Of a stretch of 13,282 nt of DNA, positions 1-7,322 are shown in pieces; position 1 is the stretch's first letter; every line of letters starts with the position of its first letter. This DNA comes from an uncultured Lachnospiraceae bacterium (GTDB lineage: Bacteria > Bacillota > Clostridia > Lachnospirales > Lachnospiraceae). A program made the translations under genes and the position numbers. The notes under the pieces are model-generated. The model was not told where the DNA came from. It saw only the letters and a list, made by a program, of their open reading frames with translations, and made no database searches. The stretch is taken from the NCBI GenBank assembly GCA_902797475.1, contig CADBTG010000166.1, positions 1 to 13,282 of the forward strand, given 5' to 3'.

Positions 1-291
1 ATAATCAAGCCCGATCTCACCGATTGCGATGATCCGTTCCTGCTTCGCCATCTGCCGAAGCTCCTCGATGCACGTTTCGTCAAAATCGGGTGCCCCGTCC
101 GGGTGCACGCCGACGGCGCCGTACAAAAACGGATACTTCTTAACAAGCGAAACCGTATTGCGGCAGCCCTTCATTTCCGCGCCGACATTGATGATGTGCC
201 CGATTCCGTGCTCTCGCATCGATAATAGAAGCGCTTCCCGGTCCTCGTCAAATCTCGCGTCGTCATAGTGTGCATGTGTGTCAAATATCAT
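1..291 (-). CDS. tatD: TatD-family metal-dependent hydrolase, N-terminal 97 residues (partial)
   Basis: TatD enzymes are TIM-barrel, metal-dependent hydrolases; members act as DNases in DNA repair or quality control, and the exact substrate of this one cannot be told. The visible part shows the N-terminal metal motif DTHAHYD (His6, His8), then GAVGVHP at about 58-64 and AIGEIGLDY at the window edge, where Glu92 is the expected bridging metal ligand. The gene continues past base 1, so roughly two thirds of the usual ~255 aa is missing. The ATG at 289-291 is preceded by AAGGA (298-302) with a 6-nt spacer. It starts 27 nt after the stop of the upstream YD-repeat gene on the same strand with no visible terminator, so co-transcription is plausible. 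The family call is firm from these motifs. Confidence 0.93.
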   Translation of the reverse strand, partial: MIFDTHAHYDDARFDEDREALLLSMREHGIGHIINVGAEMKGCRNTVSLVKKYPFLYGAVGVHPDGAPDFDETCIEELRQMAKQERIIAIGEIGLDY

Positions 292-318
292 AGTCAGTCC
301 TTAAAGCAAGTCTTACTG

Positions 319-1608
319 TCATTTTTCTCTGAGATCGTACTCGGTAGCGAATTTCTCGGGAATGGCAAGCGGGATGTATTTCATTTCATCGGTGACGGTC
401 TTATTTAAACCGTCAGTGATTTCAATTGTTCGAAGAGCATTTCCGTAAGAATCATATTCGCTGTAAGTAACAGGGTTCGCATTTCCCACGCTGTCACATA
501 TCGATTTTTCCGTTATATGACCATCGGAATCGTATTTCTTCTCCAAAACGTATTGTATCTTTCCGTTTTCATCCTTGGATGTGTATTTCACCCCAACTTC
601 ATATTCTCCTATGTATTCTAGTTCCCACTCATCCCAAGTAACAATTACACCGTTTTTGACAGAAATATACTTTGTGGGGTTTCCCTTTTCATCGTATTCA
701 CACACCAAATCGTCGCCTTCGTGCATAACGCTTCCATCCATATTATAGTCAGTTTCATGCACTATATTTCCATATTCATCATATTCCCGCTTTTCAAAGA
801 GATGGCGGTTTCCTTCGCCATCATAACGGAATAAATTGCTCTCCGTCTCGGAAAGAAAAACCTCTTCGCTGGTCTTTTTCCCTGAGTTTTCATAGATGGT
901 GCGTCTTAGTTTTTGTCCTGATTTTCCGTAAAGATACACGGTTCTGTCCACATTTGTTCTGATTTCTGTAAGCCTTCCGTTGTCATCATATATTCGTTCT
1001 TCCAAAGCGATATCATGCCCGGCAACAGTATTCCGCCTTTCCGTCATGTCTCCGTTTTCGTTGTATAAAGCCGTATACTCCACATCATAGTCATAATCAT
1101 AATAGTTTGTGGATTCTTTTCTGATTATCCCGCGTTCATCATACTCATAGGTAGTCAACTCGGATTTCTTCCATTCGTCAACCATATAGTATTTTGTACA
1201 GGATTTTGTTCTTCCCTCCTCGTCATAGGTATAGATATTCCTTCTTTGCCGAACAGGCCCATCATCATAATATCTGATCTCGGCTGTACACAAGCCGTTT
1301 TCATCATACTCACGACTGAATTCCAATGCTCTTTCTCCGTTCGGACCAATACTGTAATGCTCCGTTTTTCGAAACACCAGCACATATCCCTTCGGAACCT
1401 CCGGAATCTGATACTCTTCGGCGGTCACGTTTTTTCCGTTCGCCTTACCCTTGGAACTCTTCTTACCGTCAGACTTCTTGCCATTTTTCAGAACCCCGAC
1501 AATCAAAAACACCCATGCAAGCAAAACAAGCGTTAGAACCACTGCTCCCGCAATCAGGAATGTCTTCCGCCTGAGCGTTATTCTTCCCCTGTTATCCGTT
1601 TTCTTCAT
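319..1608 (-). CDS. membrane-anchored YD-repeat protein, downstream paralog
   Basis: This 429-aa protein has no recognised function. A basic N-terminus (MKKTDNRGRITLRRK) leads into one hydrophobic segment at about 17-40, then a Lys/Gly/Ser-rich linker to about residue 60. The rest is acidic and Tyr-rich, with about eleven degenerate YD[ED]xG motifs (EYDENG, TYDEEG, EYDERG, IYDDNG, RYDGEG, EYDEYG, EYDEKG, KYDSDG, EYDSYG and weaker ones) spaced 20-40 residues apart. They resemble the YD/RHS repeat that builds beta-strand shells. There is no lipobox Cys, so a single-pass anchor with the repeat part outside is the likely topology (inference). It ends in YIPLAIPEKFATEYDLR, shared with the upstream paralog. 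The start at 1606-1608 has only a weak G-rich RBS (GGGGGAT, 1611-1617), and the same arrangement precedes the paralog. No RHS core or toxin domain is present. The region looks more AT-rich than the ABC genes. Confidence 0.85.
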   Translation of the reverse strand: MKKTDNRGRITLRRKTFLIAGAVVLTLVLLAWVFLIVGVLKNGKKSDGKKSSKGKANGKNVTAEEYQIPEVPKGYVLVFRKTEHYSIGPNGERALEFSREYDENGLCTAEIRYYDDGPVRQRRNIYTYDEEGRTKSCTKYYMVDEWKKSELTTYEYDERGIIRKESTNYYDYDYDVEYTALYNENGDMTERRNTVAGHDIALEERIYDDNGRLTEIRTNVDRTVYLYGKSGQKLRRTIYENSGKKTSEEVFLSETESNLFRYDGEGNRHLFEKREYDEYGNIVHETDYNMDGSVMHEGDDLVCEYDEKGNPTKYISVKNGVIVTWDEWELEYIGEYEVGVKYTSKDENGKIQYVLEKKYDSDGHITEKSICDSVGNANPVTYSEYDSYGNALRTIEITDGLNKTVTDEMKYIPLAIPEKFATEYDLREK

Positions 1609-1631
1609 CTATCCCCCGCGTATATATTTTC

Positions 1632-2906
1632 CTATTGATCCAGGTGTCTTCTGAGATCGTACTCGGTAGCGAATTTCTCGGGAATGGCAAGCGGGATGTA
1701 CCGGTACTCGCTCGTAGGATACTCTGTCCCGTCGTTTTTCCTCGTAATGACTTTTACGGGGTTCCCGTACTCGTCATATTCACTGAAGATGCAGGCAGTT
1801 TGTACATTCCCCGCTCCGTCATACTCCGTTCTTTTCGTGGTGTATATGCCCTGGATGTATTCCTCTTCCGTAACTTTTATGATGTTACCGTCCCGGTCCT
1901 TCTCGGTCTTCTTCATCCCTTCTCTGTTATTCCTCGGACCCTTATATTCATATTCCACCCAGTATAAAAAGTCACCTTCCACATATAGGATGTGTTTCCT
2001 GACCTGCCCCTCTTCGTCATATTCTTTCCGTTCATCGTCCGCTACACTTCCGTCCGTCGCATAGTTAATTCGATGGATTCTGTTTCCCCGTTCATCGTAT
2101 TCGAAACGGGTCCACAAATACGACTCCCCATCCACATAGCGATATTCTTCACTTTCCCGCGCGGAAACGAAGATTTCCTCCTGATTCATTTCGCCCATAT
2201 ACCAGTACTCTGTTGTCTTCCTGCGATTGGAGGAATCATAGAAATATACGAATTCACCGCCGTTGTCATAAACCTTTTGCAGCAGTCCGTCGGGCGAATA
2301 GATTTCCTCATAGGATTCCACGACTTCGCCGTTGATTATGCTTTCCGACTTCAGAAGATGTCCGTCTTCCCTGTAGACAGTTGTACTGTTTACTTCCTTC
2401 CCGTCTTCATCAGCCCGTCTGGTGTATTTCTTGGTTTTGGCTTCATCGTTGTATTCAATGCTTTCCTCGCTTTGCTCAACCCACTCCTGATCCCAGATGT
2501 AACCTCTGCAGACTGTCTTTCTGCCTTCCGAATCATATTCGTAAACATACTTTGTTTTTTGGGTTCCGTCGCTTCGATAATACAAGGTAACAGTGAGGAG
2601 ACCGTTCTCATCATACTCATGCTTCGAGAACAGATACTTATTGCCGTCCATGTCGTACTCATAATGAGCGGCCGGCCGGAACACAAGCACACTGCCATCC
2701 GGCACCTTGGGAATCTGATATTCTTCGGGCTCCTGCCCTAATGTGTCCTCATTTTTCTTCGGATTCTTCTTATCGGATTTTTTGCCGAAAACCCCGGCAA
2801 TCAGCAGCACCCAGGCAACCACAACCAGCGCAAGGGCCACGCCCCCGACAGCTAAAAACGTCTTCCTGCGAAGCGTAAAGCTTCCCCTGTTGTCCATTCT
2901 TTTCAT
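1632..2906 (-). CDS. membrane-anchored YD-repeat protein, upstream paralog
   Basis: This 424-aa protein is a tandem paralog of the gene just downstream. Architecture is the same: basic N-terminus (MKRMDNRGSFTLRRK), one membrane segment at about 17-40, a Lys-rich linker (GKKSDKKNPKKN), a shared boundary motif EEYQIPKVPDGSVLVFR, then YD-type repeats (EYDENG, EYDSEG, YREDG, YSPDG, EYDERG, EYDEEG, EYDGAG, EYDEYG). It ends in YIPLAIPEKFATEYDLR followed by RHLDQ. I chose the ATG at 2904-2906 because it aligns with the paralog's start; an in-frame GTG at 2913-2915 would add three residues. The gap to the upstream Na/Pi gene is 19 nt and to the downstream paralog 23 nt, on the same strand, which argues for one operon. 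Function is unknown; an envelope or surface role is inference from the anchor and repeat architecture only. Confidence 0.85.
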   Translation of the reverse strand: MKRMDNRGSFTLRRKTFLAVGGVALALVVVAWVLLIAGVFGKKSDKKNPKKNEDTLGQEPEEYQIPKVPDGSVLVFRPAAHYEYDMDGNKYLFSKHEYDENGLLTVTLYYRSDGTQKTKYVYEYDSEGRKTVCRGYIWDQEWVEQSEESIEYNDEAKTKKYTRRADEDGKEVNSTTVYREDGHLLKSESIINGEVVESYEEIYSPDGLLQKVYDNGGEFVYFYDSSNRRKTTEYWYMGEMNQEEIFVSARESEEYRYVDGESYLWTRFEYDERGNRIHRINYATDGSVADDERKEYDEEGQVRKHILYVEGDFLYWVEYEYKGPRNNREGMKKTEKDRDGNIIKVTEEEYIQGIYTTKRTEYDGAGNVQTACIFSEYDEYGNPVKVITRKNDGTEYPTSEYRYIPLAIPEKFATEYDLRRHLDQ

Positions 2907-2925
2907 CTCCCCCACCCCTATAAAA

Positions 2926-4698
2926 TTATGATTCTTCTATCGCGTATTTCTTATCAAATGCGTCATAAATCCGGTTGAAATCCAGGTTGCCGAACTTCAC
3001 GCCGCTTAAGTATTCGTGCGTGTCGAAAGCTCCCTTATCCACTTCGATGACCGCCACGGCGATGTTGCTGCAATGGTCGGAAATTCGCTTGAAATTCGTC
3101 AGCATATCGGACAGAATGAAGCCCATCTCAATCGAGCAGCCGCCCTTTTGCAGTCTCGCAATATGATTGGTTTTAATCGTGGTCGTCAGCTTATCGATAA
3201 CCTGCTCCAAAGGCTCCACGCGGAAAGCAAGTTCCGGATCCGCCGTCACGTAGCACTCATGCGTCATCGTCAGAATCTCACGAATCGCATCCGAGAGCAC
3301 ATCGATTTCCTTCTTCGCGGCCGGGGTAAAGGAAAGGCCTTTCCGGTTAATCTCCGAAGCCGCGTAAAAAAGGTTAACGGCATGGTCGCCGAGTCGCTCG
3401 AAATCGCCGATGGTATGTAAGATTTTCGAAATCACACGGCTGTCCTGCGCGGAAACCGCCATCGGGGAAAGCTTCACGAGATAGGTCCCGAGCCGGTCTT
3501 CATAGCGGTCCAGCTTGTCCTCGACTTCTTTAATCTTCGAGACGGCCTCCTCGTCGAAATTGTCGAACAGGGAAAGGGCTGTCATCAGATTTTCCTCGGC
3601 CAGTCTTGCCATATGTCCCGAAATGTTGTTACACTCGGAAATCGCGATGGACGGGGAACGAAGCAGACGTTCGTCGAGCCACTTCAAATCGTCCTCGGTC
3701 TCTTCCTCCTTCTTCTCCTTCTCGCGAACGATGGCCTCCGTCAGCCGCACAAGCGGTTTCGTGAACGGGATCAAAAGGATTGTTGTCAGGATGTTAAATG
3801 CGGTATGAACGGTCGCAATGCCGACTCCGTTGATCGGTTTTGCCGTCAGATCATTAAAGAACAGTTTGCTCAAAACGACAAATACGATCAGCCAGAAGGC
3901 CGCGCCGATGATTTTGATCATCACATGCACAACCGCAACGCGCTTTGCCTTGGTCTCGGTTCCGATGCACGAAATCAGGGACGTCGCGCAGGTACCGATG
4001 TTCAGGCCCATGATGATCGGAATCGCCATCTGGAACGTAATGCCGGTTCCGGAGATGGCAAATGACATGAGAATCGCTATCGTGGCCGCTGAACTCTGAA
4101 TGATTGCCGTCAGCACAATTCCGATCAGAAGGCCGAACAGCGGATTGTTGAAATGCACGAGCAGGTTTTTAAACCAGGCCGTCTGCGCGAGCGGGCTGAC
4201 GGAATCCTTCATCATCGTCATGCCCTGCATCAAAACGGCAAATCCGACGAAAACCGTACCGATGCTGATGCGTCGGTCCTTCTTACTGAGCATCATCATG
4301 CCGATACCGATCAGCGCAAGAATCGGGGAGAAGACCTCCGGTCTTAAAATCATCAGATACCAGCGACTCGAATTGATGCCGGACAGCGTCAAAAGCCAGC
4401 CGGTAAACGTCGTTCCGATGTTGGCACCGAAGATAACGCTTATGGTCTGCTCAAAAAGCATGATGCCCGAGTTAACAAGTCCGACCAGCATAACGGTTGT
4501 TGCCGAACTCGACTGCATCGCAATCGTAATGCCGATTCCGAGTATCATCGAAAGCATCGGTTTTGAGGTCACTTTTCGGAGCGTGTTCTCGAGTTTACCG
4601 CCTGCCATCTTCTCAAGACTCTGTGACATGACCTTCATGCCGAACAGAAAGAAAACCAGTCCTCCGATCAGCATGACCGCATTTTCAAAATAATTCAT
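2926..4698 (-). CDS. Na/Pi cotransporter family protein with C-terminal PhoU domain
   Basis: This 590-aa protein belongs to the NaPi-II/NptA family, which couples inward Na+ flow to phosphate uptake across the cytoplasmic membrane; some bacterial members have been proposed to work in export. The membrane part (about 1-315) holds the two inverted-repeat signatures: QSSSATT at 62-68 with GANIGTT at 91-97, and QSSAATI at 201-207 with GLNIGTC at 231-237. A charged linker (about 323-345) follows. The cytoplasmic PhoU-like helical domain has two metal-binding boxes, FERLGDH (433-439) and FKRISDH (536-542). The length is normal for the fused form. The ATG at 4696-4698 has GGAGG (4705-4709) with a 6-nt spacer, and the gene starts 27 nt after the response-regulator stop. 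PhoU domains normally restrain phosphate signalling through PhoR or the Pst transporter; neither is visible here, so a link to the adjacent PhoB-like regulator is inference. Confidence 0.95.
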   Translation of the reverse strand: MNYFENAVMLIGGLVFFLFGMKVMSQSLEKMAGGKLENTLRKVTSKPMLSMILGIGITIAMQSSSATTVMLVGLVNSGIMLFEQTISVIFGANIGTTFTGWLLTLSGINSSRWYLMILRPEVFSPILALIGIGMMMLSKKDRRISIGTVFVGFAVLMQGMTMMKDSVSPLAQTAWFKNLLVHFNNPLFGLLIGIVLTAIIQSSAATIAILMSFAISGTGITFQMAIPIIMGLNIGTCATSLISCIGTETKAKRVAVVHVMIKIIGAAFWLIVFVVLSKLFFNDLTAKPINGVGIATVHTAFNILTTILLIPFTKPLVRLTEAIVREKEKKEEETEDDLKWLDERLLRSPSIAISECNNISGHMARLAEENLMTALSLFDNFDEEAVSKIKEVEDKLDRYEDRLGTYLVKLSPMAVSAQDSRVISKILHTIGDFERLGDHAVNLFYAASEINRKGLSFTPAAKKEIDVLSDAIREILTMTHECYVTADPELAFRVEPLEQVIDKLTTTIKTNHIARLQKGGCSIEMGFILSDMLTNFKRISDHCSNIAVAVIEVDKGAFDTHEYLSGVKFGNLDFNRIYDAFDKKYAIEES

Positions 4699-4725
4699 AA
4701 TAAGCCTCCACGACTTTTTTATCCT

Positions 4726-5391
4726 CTAGGCGCGAATGCAATATCCGACGCCGCGAATCGTCTCTACACACTGCCCCGCCGCTCCGAGTTTTGAACGAAG
4801 CGTGCGGATATGAACATCTACGGTTCTGCTCTCCCCGTCGGAGTAGCCCCAGACTTCCGTAAGAAGGCGTTCTCTGGAGACCACCGTTCCGCCGCTTCGA
4901 AGAAGATACAGCAGGATGTCAAATTCCTTTTTGGTCAGTGTAACCGGCTCATCATTGACGGTTACAAGGCGCGAGCCCGCATGTACATAAAGCGGTCCGA
5001 CGCGGAATTCCGAAACCTCGGTCCCGGGATAGGCTCTTCGAAGAAGCGCCCTGACGCGTGCCGTAAACTCCCGGATTCCAATCGGCTTGCTCATGCAGTC
5101 ATCCGCGCCGGCATCCAAAAGCGCAACACGGTCTGCCTCCTCCGCAAGACCGGTCAGAACGATTACCGGCAGATTGCCCGCAACCCGCATGTCCCGAAGC
5201 CTGCGAAGCAGGGAAAGCGAATCTCCCTCCGAAGGAATCGCGCCGAAAACAACCAGTTGCGGAAGATTCTCCTCGATTGCCTGAAAGAATTCCGATGCCT
5301 TCGAATACGACTCCGTCACGATTCCGAAACGGCCGAGCGCTTCCGTCACGGCGTTGCAGATTTTTGCATCATCCTCAAAGAGATAAACCAT
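4726..5391 (-). CDS. OmpR/PhoB-family response regulator lacking the phospho-acceptor Asp
   Basis: This 221-aa protein has an N-terminal receiver domain (about 1-118) and a C-terminal winged-helix DNA-binding domain (about 126-221, with LTKKEFDILLYLL, RTVDVHIRTLRSKL and IRGVGYCIR). The receiver keeps the acidic pair (FEDD, Asp7/Asp8), the switch Thr80 (VIVLTG) and Lys102 (SKP). The strand-3 position that should be Asp reads VVFGAIPSEG, with Gly50 encoded by GGC. This makes it an atypical regulator that cannot be phosphorylated in the standard way; such proteins often act constitutively, bind small ligands, or are controlled by dimerisation. No histidine kinase gene is visible. I chose the ATG at 5389-5391 because GGAGG (5397-5401) lies 5 nt upstream; an in-frame TTG at 5404-5406 overlaps that RBS. 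It is divergent from the ABC exporter and heads the putative operon with the Na/Pi gene. Confidence 0.93.
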   Translation of the reverse strand: MVYLFEDDAKICNAVTEALGRFGIVTESYSKASEFFQAIEENLPQLVVFGAIPSEGDSLSLLRRLRDMRVAGNLPVIVLTGLAEEADRVALLDAGADDCMSKPIGIREFTARVRALLRRAYPGTEVSEFRVGPLYVHAGSRLVTVNDEPVTLTKKEFDILLYLLRSGGTVVSRERLLTEVWGYSDGESRTVDVHIRTLRSKLGAAGQCVETIRGVGYCIRA

Positions 5392-5420
5392 GCCTTCCTC
5401 CCGCAAAACTTGCTTCTTTC

Positions 5421-5449
5421 ATTATATCAGCAAAGCATGAATATTTCCA
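5421..5449 (-). promoter_or_regulatory. predicted sigma-A promoter for the regulator-Na/Pi operon
   Basis: Reading the minus strand, a perfect TATAAT -10 box occupies 5421-5426 and TGGAAA (4 of 6 against TTGACA) occupies 5444-5449, with a 17-nt spacer. Transcription would begin near 5414, about 23 nt before the ATG of the regulator. The -35 element is weak. Confidence 0.6.
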
Positions 5450-5454
5450 CCAAT

Positions 5455-5472
5455 TTTACCTTTTCATTTACC
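5455..5472 (+). promoter_or_regulatory. candidate direct-repeat operator TTTACC-N6-TTTACC
   Basis: Two TTTACC half-sites (5455-5460 and 5467-5472) are 12 bp apart start to start and flank the weak -35 of the exporter promoter. OmpR/PhoB-family regulators bind direct repeats with roughly one helical-turn spacing, and such a regulator is encoded next door. The motif is short and T-rich, so chance is a real alternative. Confidence 0.25.
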
Positions 5473-5489
5473 CCGGAATCGTCTATAAT
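5461..5489 (+). promoter_or_regulatory. predicted sigma-A promoter for the ABC exporter operon
   Basis: TTTTCA (5461-5466, 4 of 6 to consensus), a 17-nt spacer and a perfect TATAAT (5484-5489) are followed by a start about 33 nt downstream. The promoter is divergent from, and only about 10 bp away from, the -35 of the regulator promoter, so a protein bound between them could control both. Confidence 0.65.
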
Positions 5490-5521
5490 TGGGTTAACTA
5501 TTGCGAAACGGAGCCGTTTAC

Positions 5522-7252
5522 ATGAGAAAACTGTTGCGTTATATGAAGGGATACCGGAAGAAGGCCCTGCTTGCACCGCTTTTTAAGCTTCTTGAGGCTT
5601 CCATGGAACTTTGCGTTCCCCTGATTGTAAAGGCCATCATCGACCGCGGAATCGGGCAGGAAGACCGGCCTTTTTTGATTAAAATGACACTTTTGATGGT
5701 GCTGTTCGGCCTGCTCGGATACGGGTTTGCGCTTTGCGCCCAGTATTTCGCCGCCAAGGTTGCAACCGAATTCACCGGGCGTGTCCGCTATGCCCTTTTT
5801 GACCACATCCAGTCGCTTTCCTACTCCGATCTCGACCGGCTCGGAACAGCAACGTTAATTACGAGAATGACAAGCGATACGGTGCAGATTCAAAACGGCG
5901 TAAACCTGACGCTTCGGCTTCTGCTCCGTTCCCCGTTCATCGTCTTCGGAGCGCTGATTATGGCATTTCTCGTTGATCCGAAGGCGGCGGTCGTATTTGC
6001 CGTCATCATACCGATTCTCTGCGTCGTCGTGTTCGGCATCATGCTGATTACGATTCCGCTTTACAGACGCGTGCAGAACCGCCTCGACGCCGTGCTCTCG
6101 AAGACCCGTGAACACCTCGCCGGCATCCGCGTGCTTCGCGCCTTTTGTAAGGAAGAAGCCGAGCGGCAGAGCTTTAAAGAGAGGCATAAGGAGCTCACAC
6201 GCGAGCAGCTTCTCGTCGGCCGCATCTCCGCTTTGATGAACCCTCTTACCTACGTTCTCATCAATCTCGCGCTGCTCGTGCTGATTTACGTCGGCGCGCT
6301 CCGGGTTGACCTCGGCATCATCACGCAGGGCGCCGTCATCGCGCTGACCAACTATATGTCCCAGATCCTGGTTGAGCTCATCAAGATGGCCAACCTGATC
6401 ATCACGCTGACCAAATCAATCGCAGGCGGGAACCGCGTCCAAAGCGTCTTCGAAGTGACAAATACGATGGCTGACGGCACGAAAACCGAAGGCATCGCGG
6501 GTGCTCCTGCCGTTGAATTCCGAAACGTTTCCTTTAGCTATCACGGCTCTTCCGCAGAGTCCTTAAGCAACATCAGCTTCACCCTGATGCCCGGCGAGTC
6601 GCTCGGTGTCATCGGCGGCACCGGTTCCGGCAAATCCACGCTTGTCCAGCTGATTTCCCGCTATTACGATGTCACGGACGGCGAGGTTTTGGTCGACGGC
6701 GTGCCGGTTAAGGAGTGGAGCCTGAAGAGCCTCCGCAGGCGCATCGGTGATGTGCCGCAGAAGGCCGTTCTGTTCTCCGGAACCGTCCGTTCCAACCTGC
6801 AGTGGGGTTCCCTTGATGCAACAACAGAAGACATGATGGCCGCCCTTAAGGCCGCGCAGGCGGAAGCCTTTGTTTCCGAAAAGCCCGAAGGGCTTGATGC
6901 CCCGGTAAGCGCCGGCGGAACCAATTTCTCGGGCGGACAGCGCCAGCGTCTCACAGTTGCAAGAGCCCTCGTCGGTTCTCCCGAAATTCTTGTCCTCGAC
7001 GACAGCGCATCGGCGCTTGATTACGGCACGGATGCCGCCATGCGAAAAGCCCTTTCGGCTCTCCCGCAGAAACCGGCCCGCATCATCGTGTCGCAGCGTA
7101 CCGTTTCGCTTGCCGACTGTAACCGCATCCTCGTGCTCGACGACGGCAATGCCGCCGGCTACGGCACGCACGACGAACTGCTGAAGTCCTGTAAGGAGTA
7201 CGAAGAAATCTACCGCTCCCAGGCCTCCGGCTCGGAAGGAGGCGCGGCATGA
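5522..7252 (+). CDS. ABC exporter half-transporter, subunit with degenerate catalytic residues
   Basis: This 576-aa protein is a type I (type IV fold) exporter subunit: six membrane segments in about 1-310, then a nucleotide-binding domain. Walker A is GGTGSGKST (365-373), the signature is FSGGQ (469-473), and Walker B is ILVLDDSASALD with Asp493 followed by Asp494 where the catalytic Glu should be. The switch His is Gln525 (IVSQR). Family knowledge: heterodimeric exporters such as BmrC/BmrD, LmrC/LmrD and TM287/288 have one subunit with these substitutions, paired with a subunit whose signature is degenerate; the next gene fits this. The substrate (drug, lipid or peptide) cannot be told. The ATG at 5522 has GGAG (5510-5513) 8 nt upstream; an in-frame TTG at 5501 lies almost on the -10 box and is rejected. 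The stop overlaps an ATG (ATGA, 7249-7252). Confidence 0.96.
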   Translation: MRKLLRYMKGYRKKALLAPLFKLLEASMELCVPLIVKAIIDRGIGQEDRPFLIKMTLLMVLFGLLGYGFALCAQYFAAKVATEFTGRVRYALFDHIQSLSYSDLDRLGTATLITRMTSDTVQIQNGVNLTLRLLLRSPFIVFGALIMAFLVDPKAAVVFAVIIPILCVVVFGIMLITIPLYRRVQNRLDAVLSKTREHLAGIRVLRAFCKEEAERQSFKERHKELTREQLLVGRISALMNPLTYVLINLALLVLIYVGALRVDLGIITQGAVIALTNYMSQILVELIKMANLIITLTKSIAGGNRVQSVFEVTNTMADGTKTEGIAGAPAVEFRNVSFSYHGSSAESLSNISFTLMPGESLGVIGGTGSGKSTLVQLISRYYDVTDGEVLVDGVPVKEWSLKSLRRRIGDVPQKAVLFSGTVRSNLQWGSLDATTEDMMAALKAAQAEAFVSEKPEGLDAPVSAGGTNFSGGQRQRLTVARALVGSPEILVLDDSASALDYGTDAAMRKALSALPQKPARIIVSQRTVSLADCNRILVLDDGNAAGYGTHDELLKSCKEYEEIYRSQASGSEGGAA

Positions 7253-7322
7253 AAAAGGATATGATTAAGGGATTGCGTCTCCATTTTCCTCGGAAGGAGG
7301 TGCTTGCGGCATGAAGAAAGAT
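7231..7322 (+). repeat. duplicated translation-start region between the ABC genes
   Basis: CTCGGAAGGAGG occurs at 7231-7242 and again, identically, at 7289-7300. Each copy is followed by GCGGCATGAA (preceded by a C in the first copy and by TGCTT in the second) and by similar MKKD codons. The copies are 58 bp apart. The pattern looks like a local tandem duplication of RBS plus start codon, now diverged. Confidence 0.6.
7249..7314 (+). CDS. 21-codon ORF bridging the two ABC exporter genes
   Basis: The ORF begins with the ATG that overlaps the first exporter gene's stop (ATGA, 7249-7252) and ends with the TGA that overlaps the second gene's start (ATGA, 7311-7314). It has its own RBS (GGAAGGAGG, 7234-7242). 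The product is short and basic and begins MKKDMIKGLR, resembling the second transporter's own start MKKDTVKRLL. It may be a real coupling peptide that carries ribosomes from one subunit gene to the next, or a leftover of a duplicated start region. There is no evidence that the peptide itself has a function. Confidence 0.35.
   Translation: MKKDMIKGLRLHFPRKEVLAA

Noticed and set aside
1992..2741. Long plus-strand open frame (249 codons) inside the upstream YD-repeat gene
   Set aside because: It is antisense to a gene with clear repeats and a paralog. The repeated Glu-Tyr-Asp codons keep the opposite frame open, and it has no ribosome binding site.
5501..5521. Upstream TTG start for the first ABC exporter gene
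   Set aside because: It lies about 12 nt after the -10 box, at the predicted transcription start; the ATG at 5522 has a proper GGAG at 8-nt spacing.
4810..5586. Plus-strand open frame (258 codons) across the response regulator and the divergent promoter region
   Set aside because: It runs antisense through the regulator, through both promoters and into the exporter gene, and its product resembles no protein.
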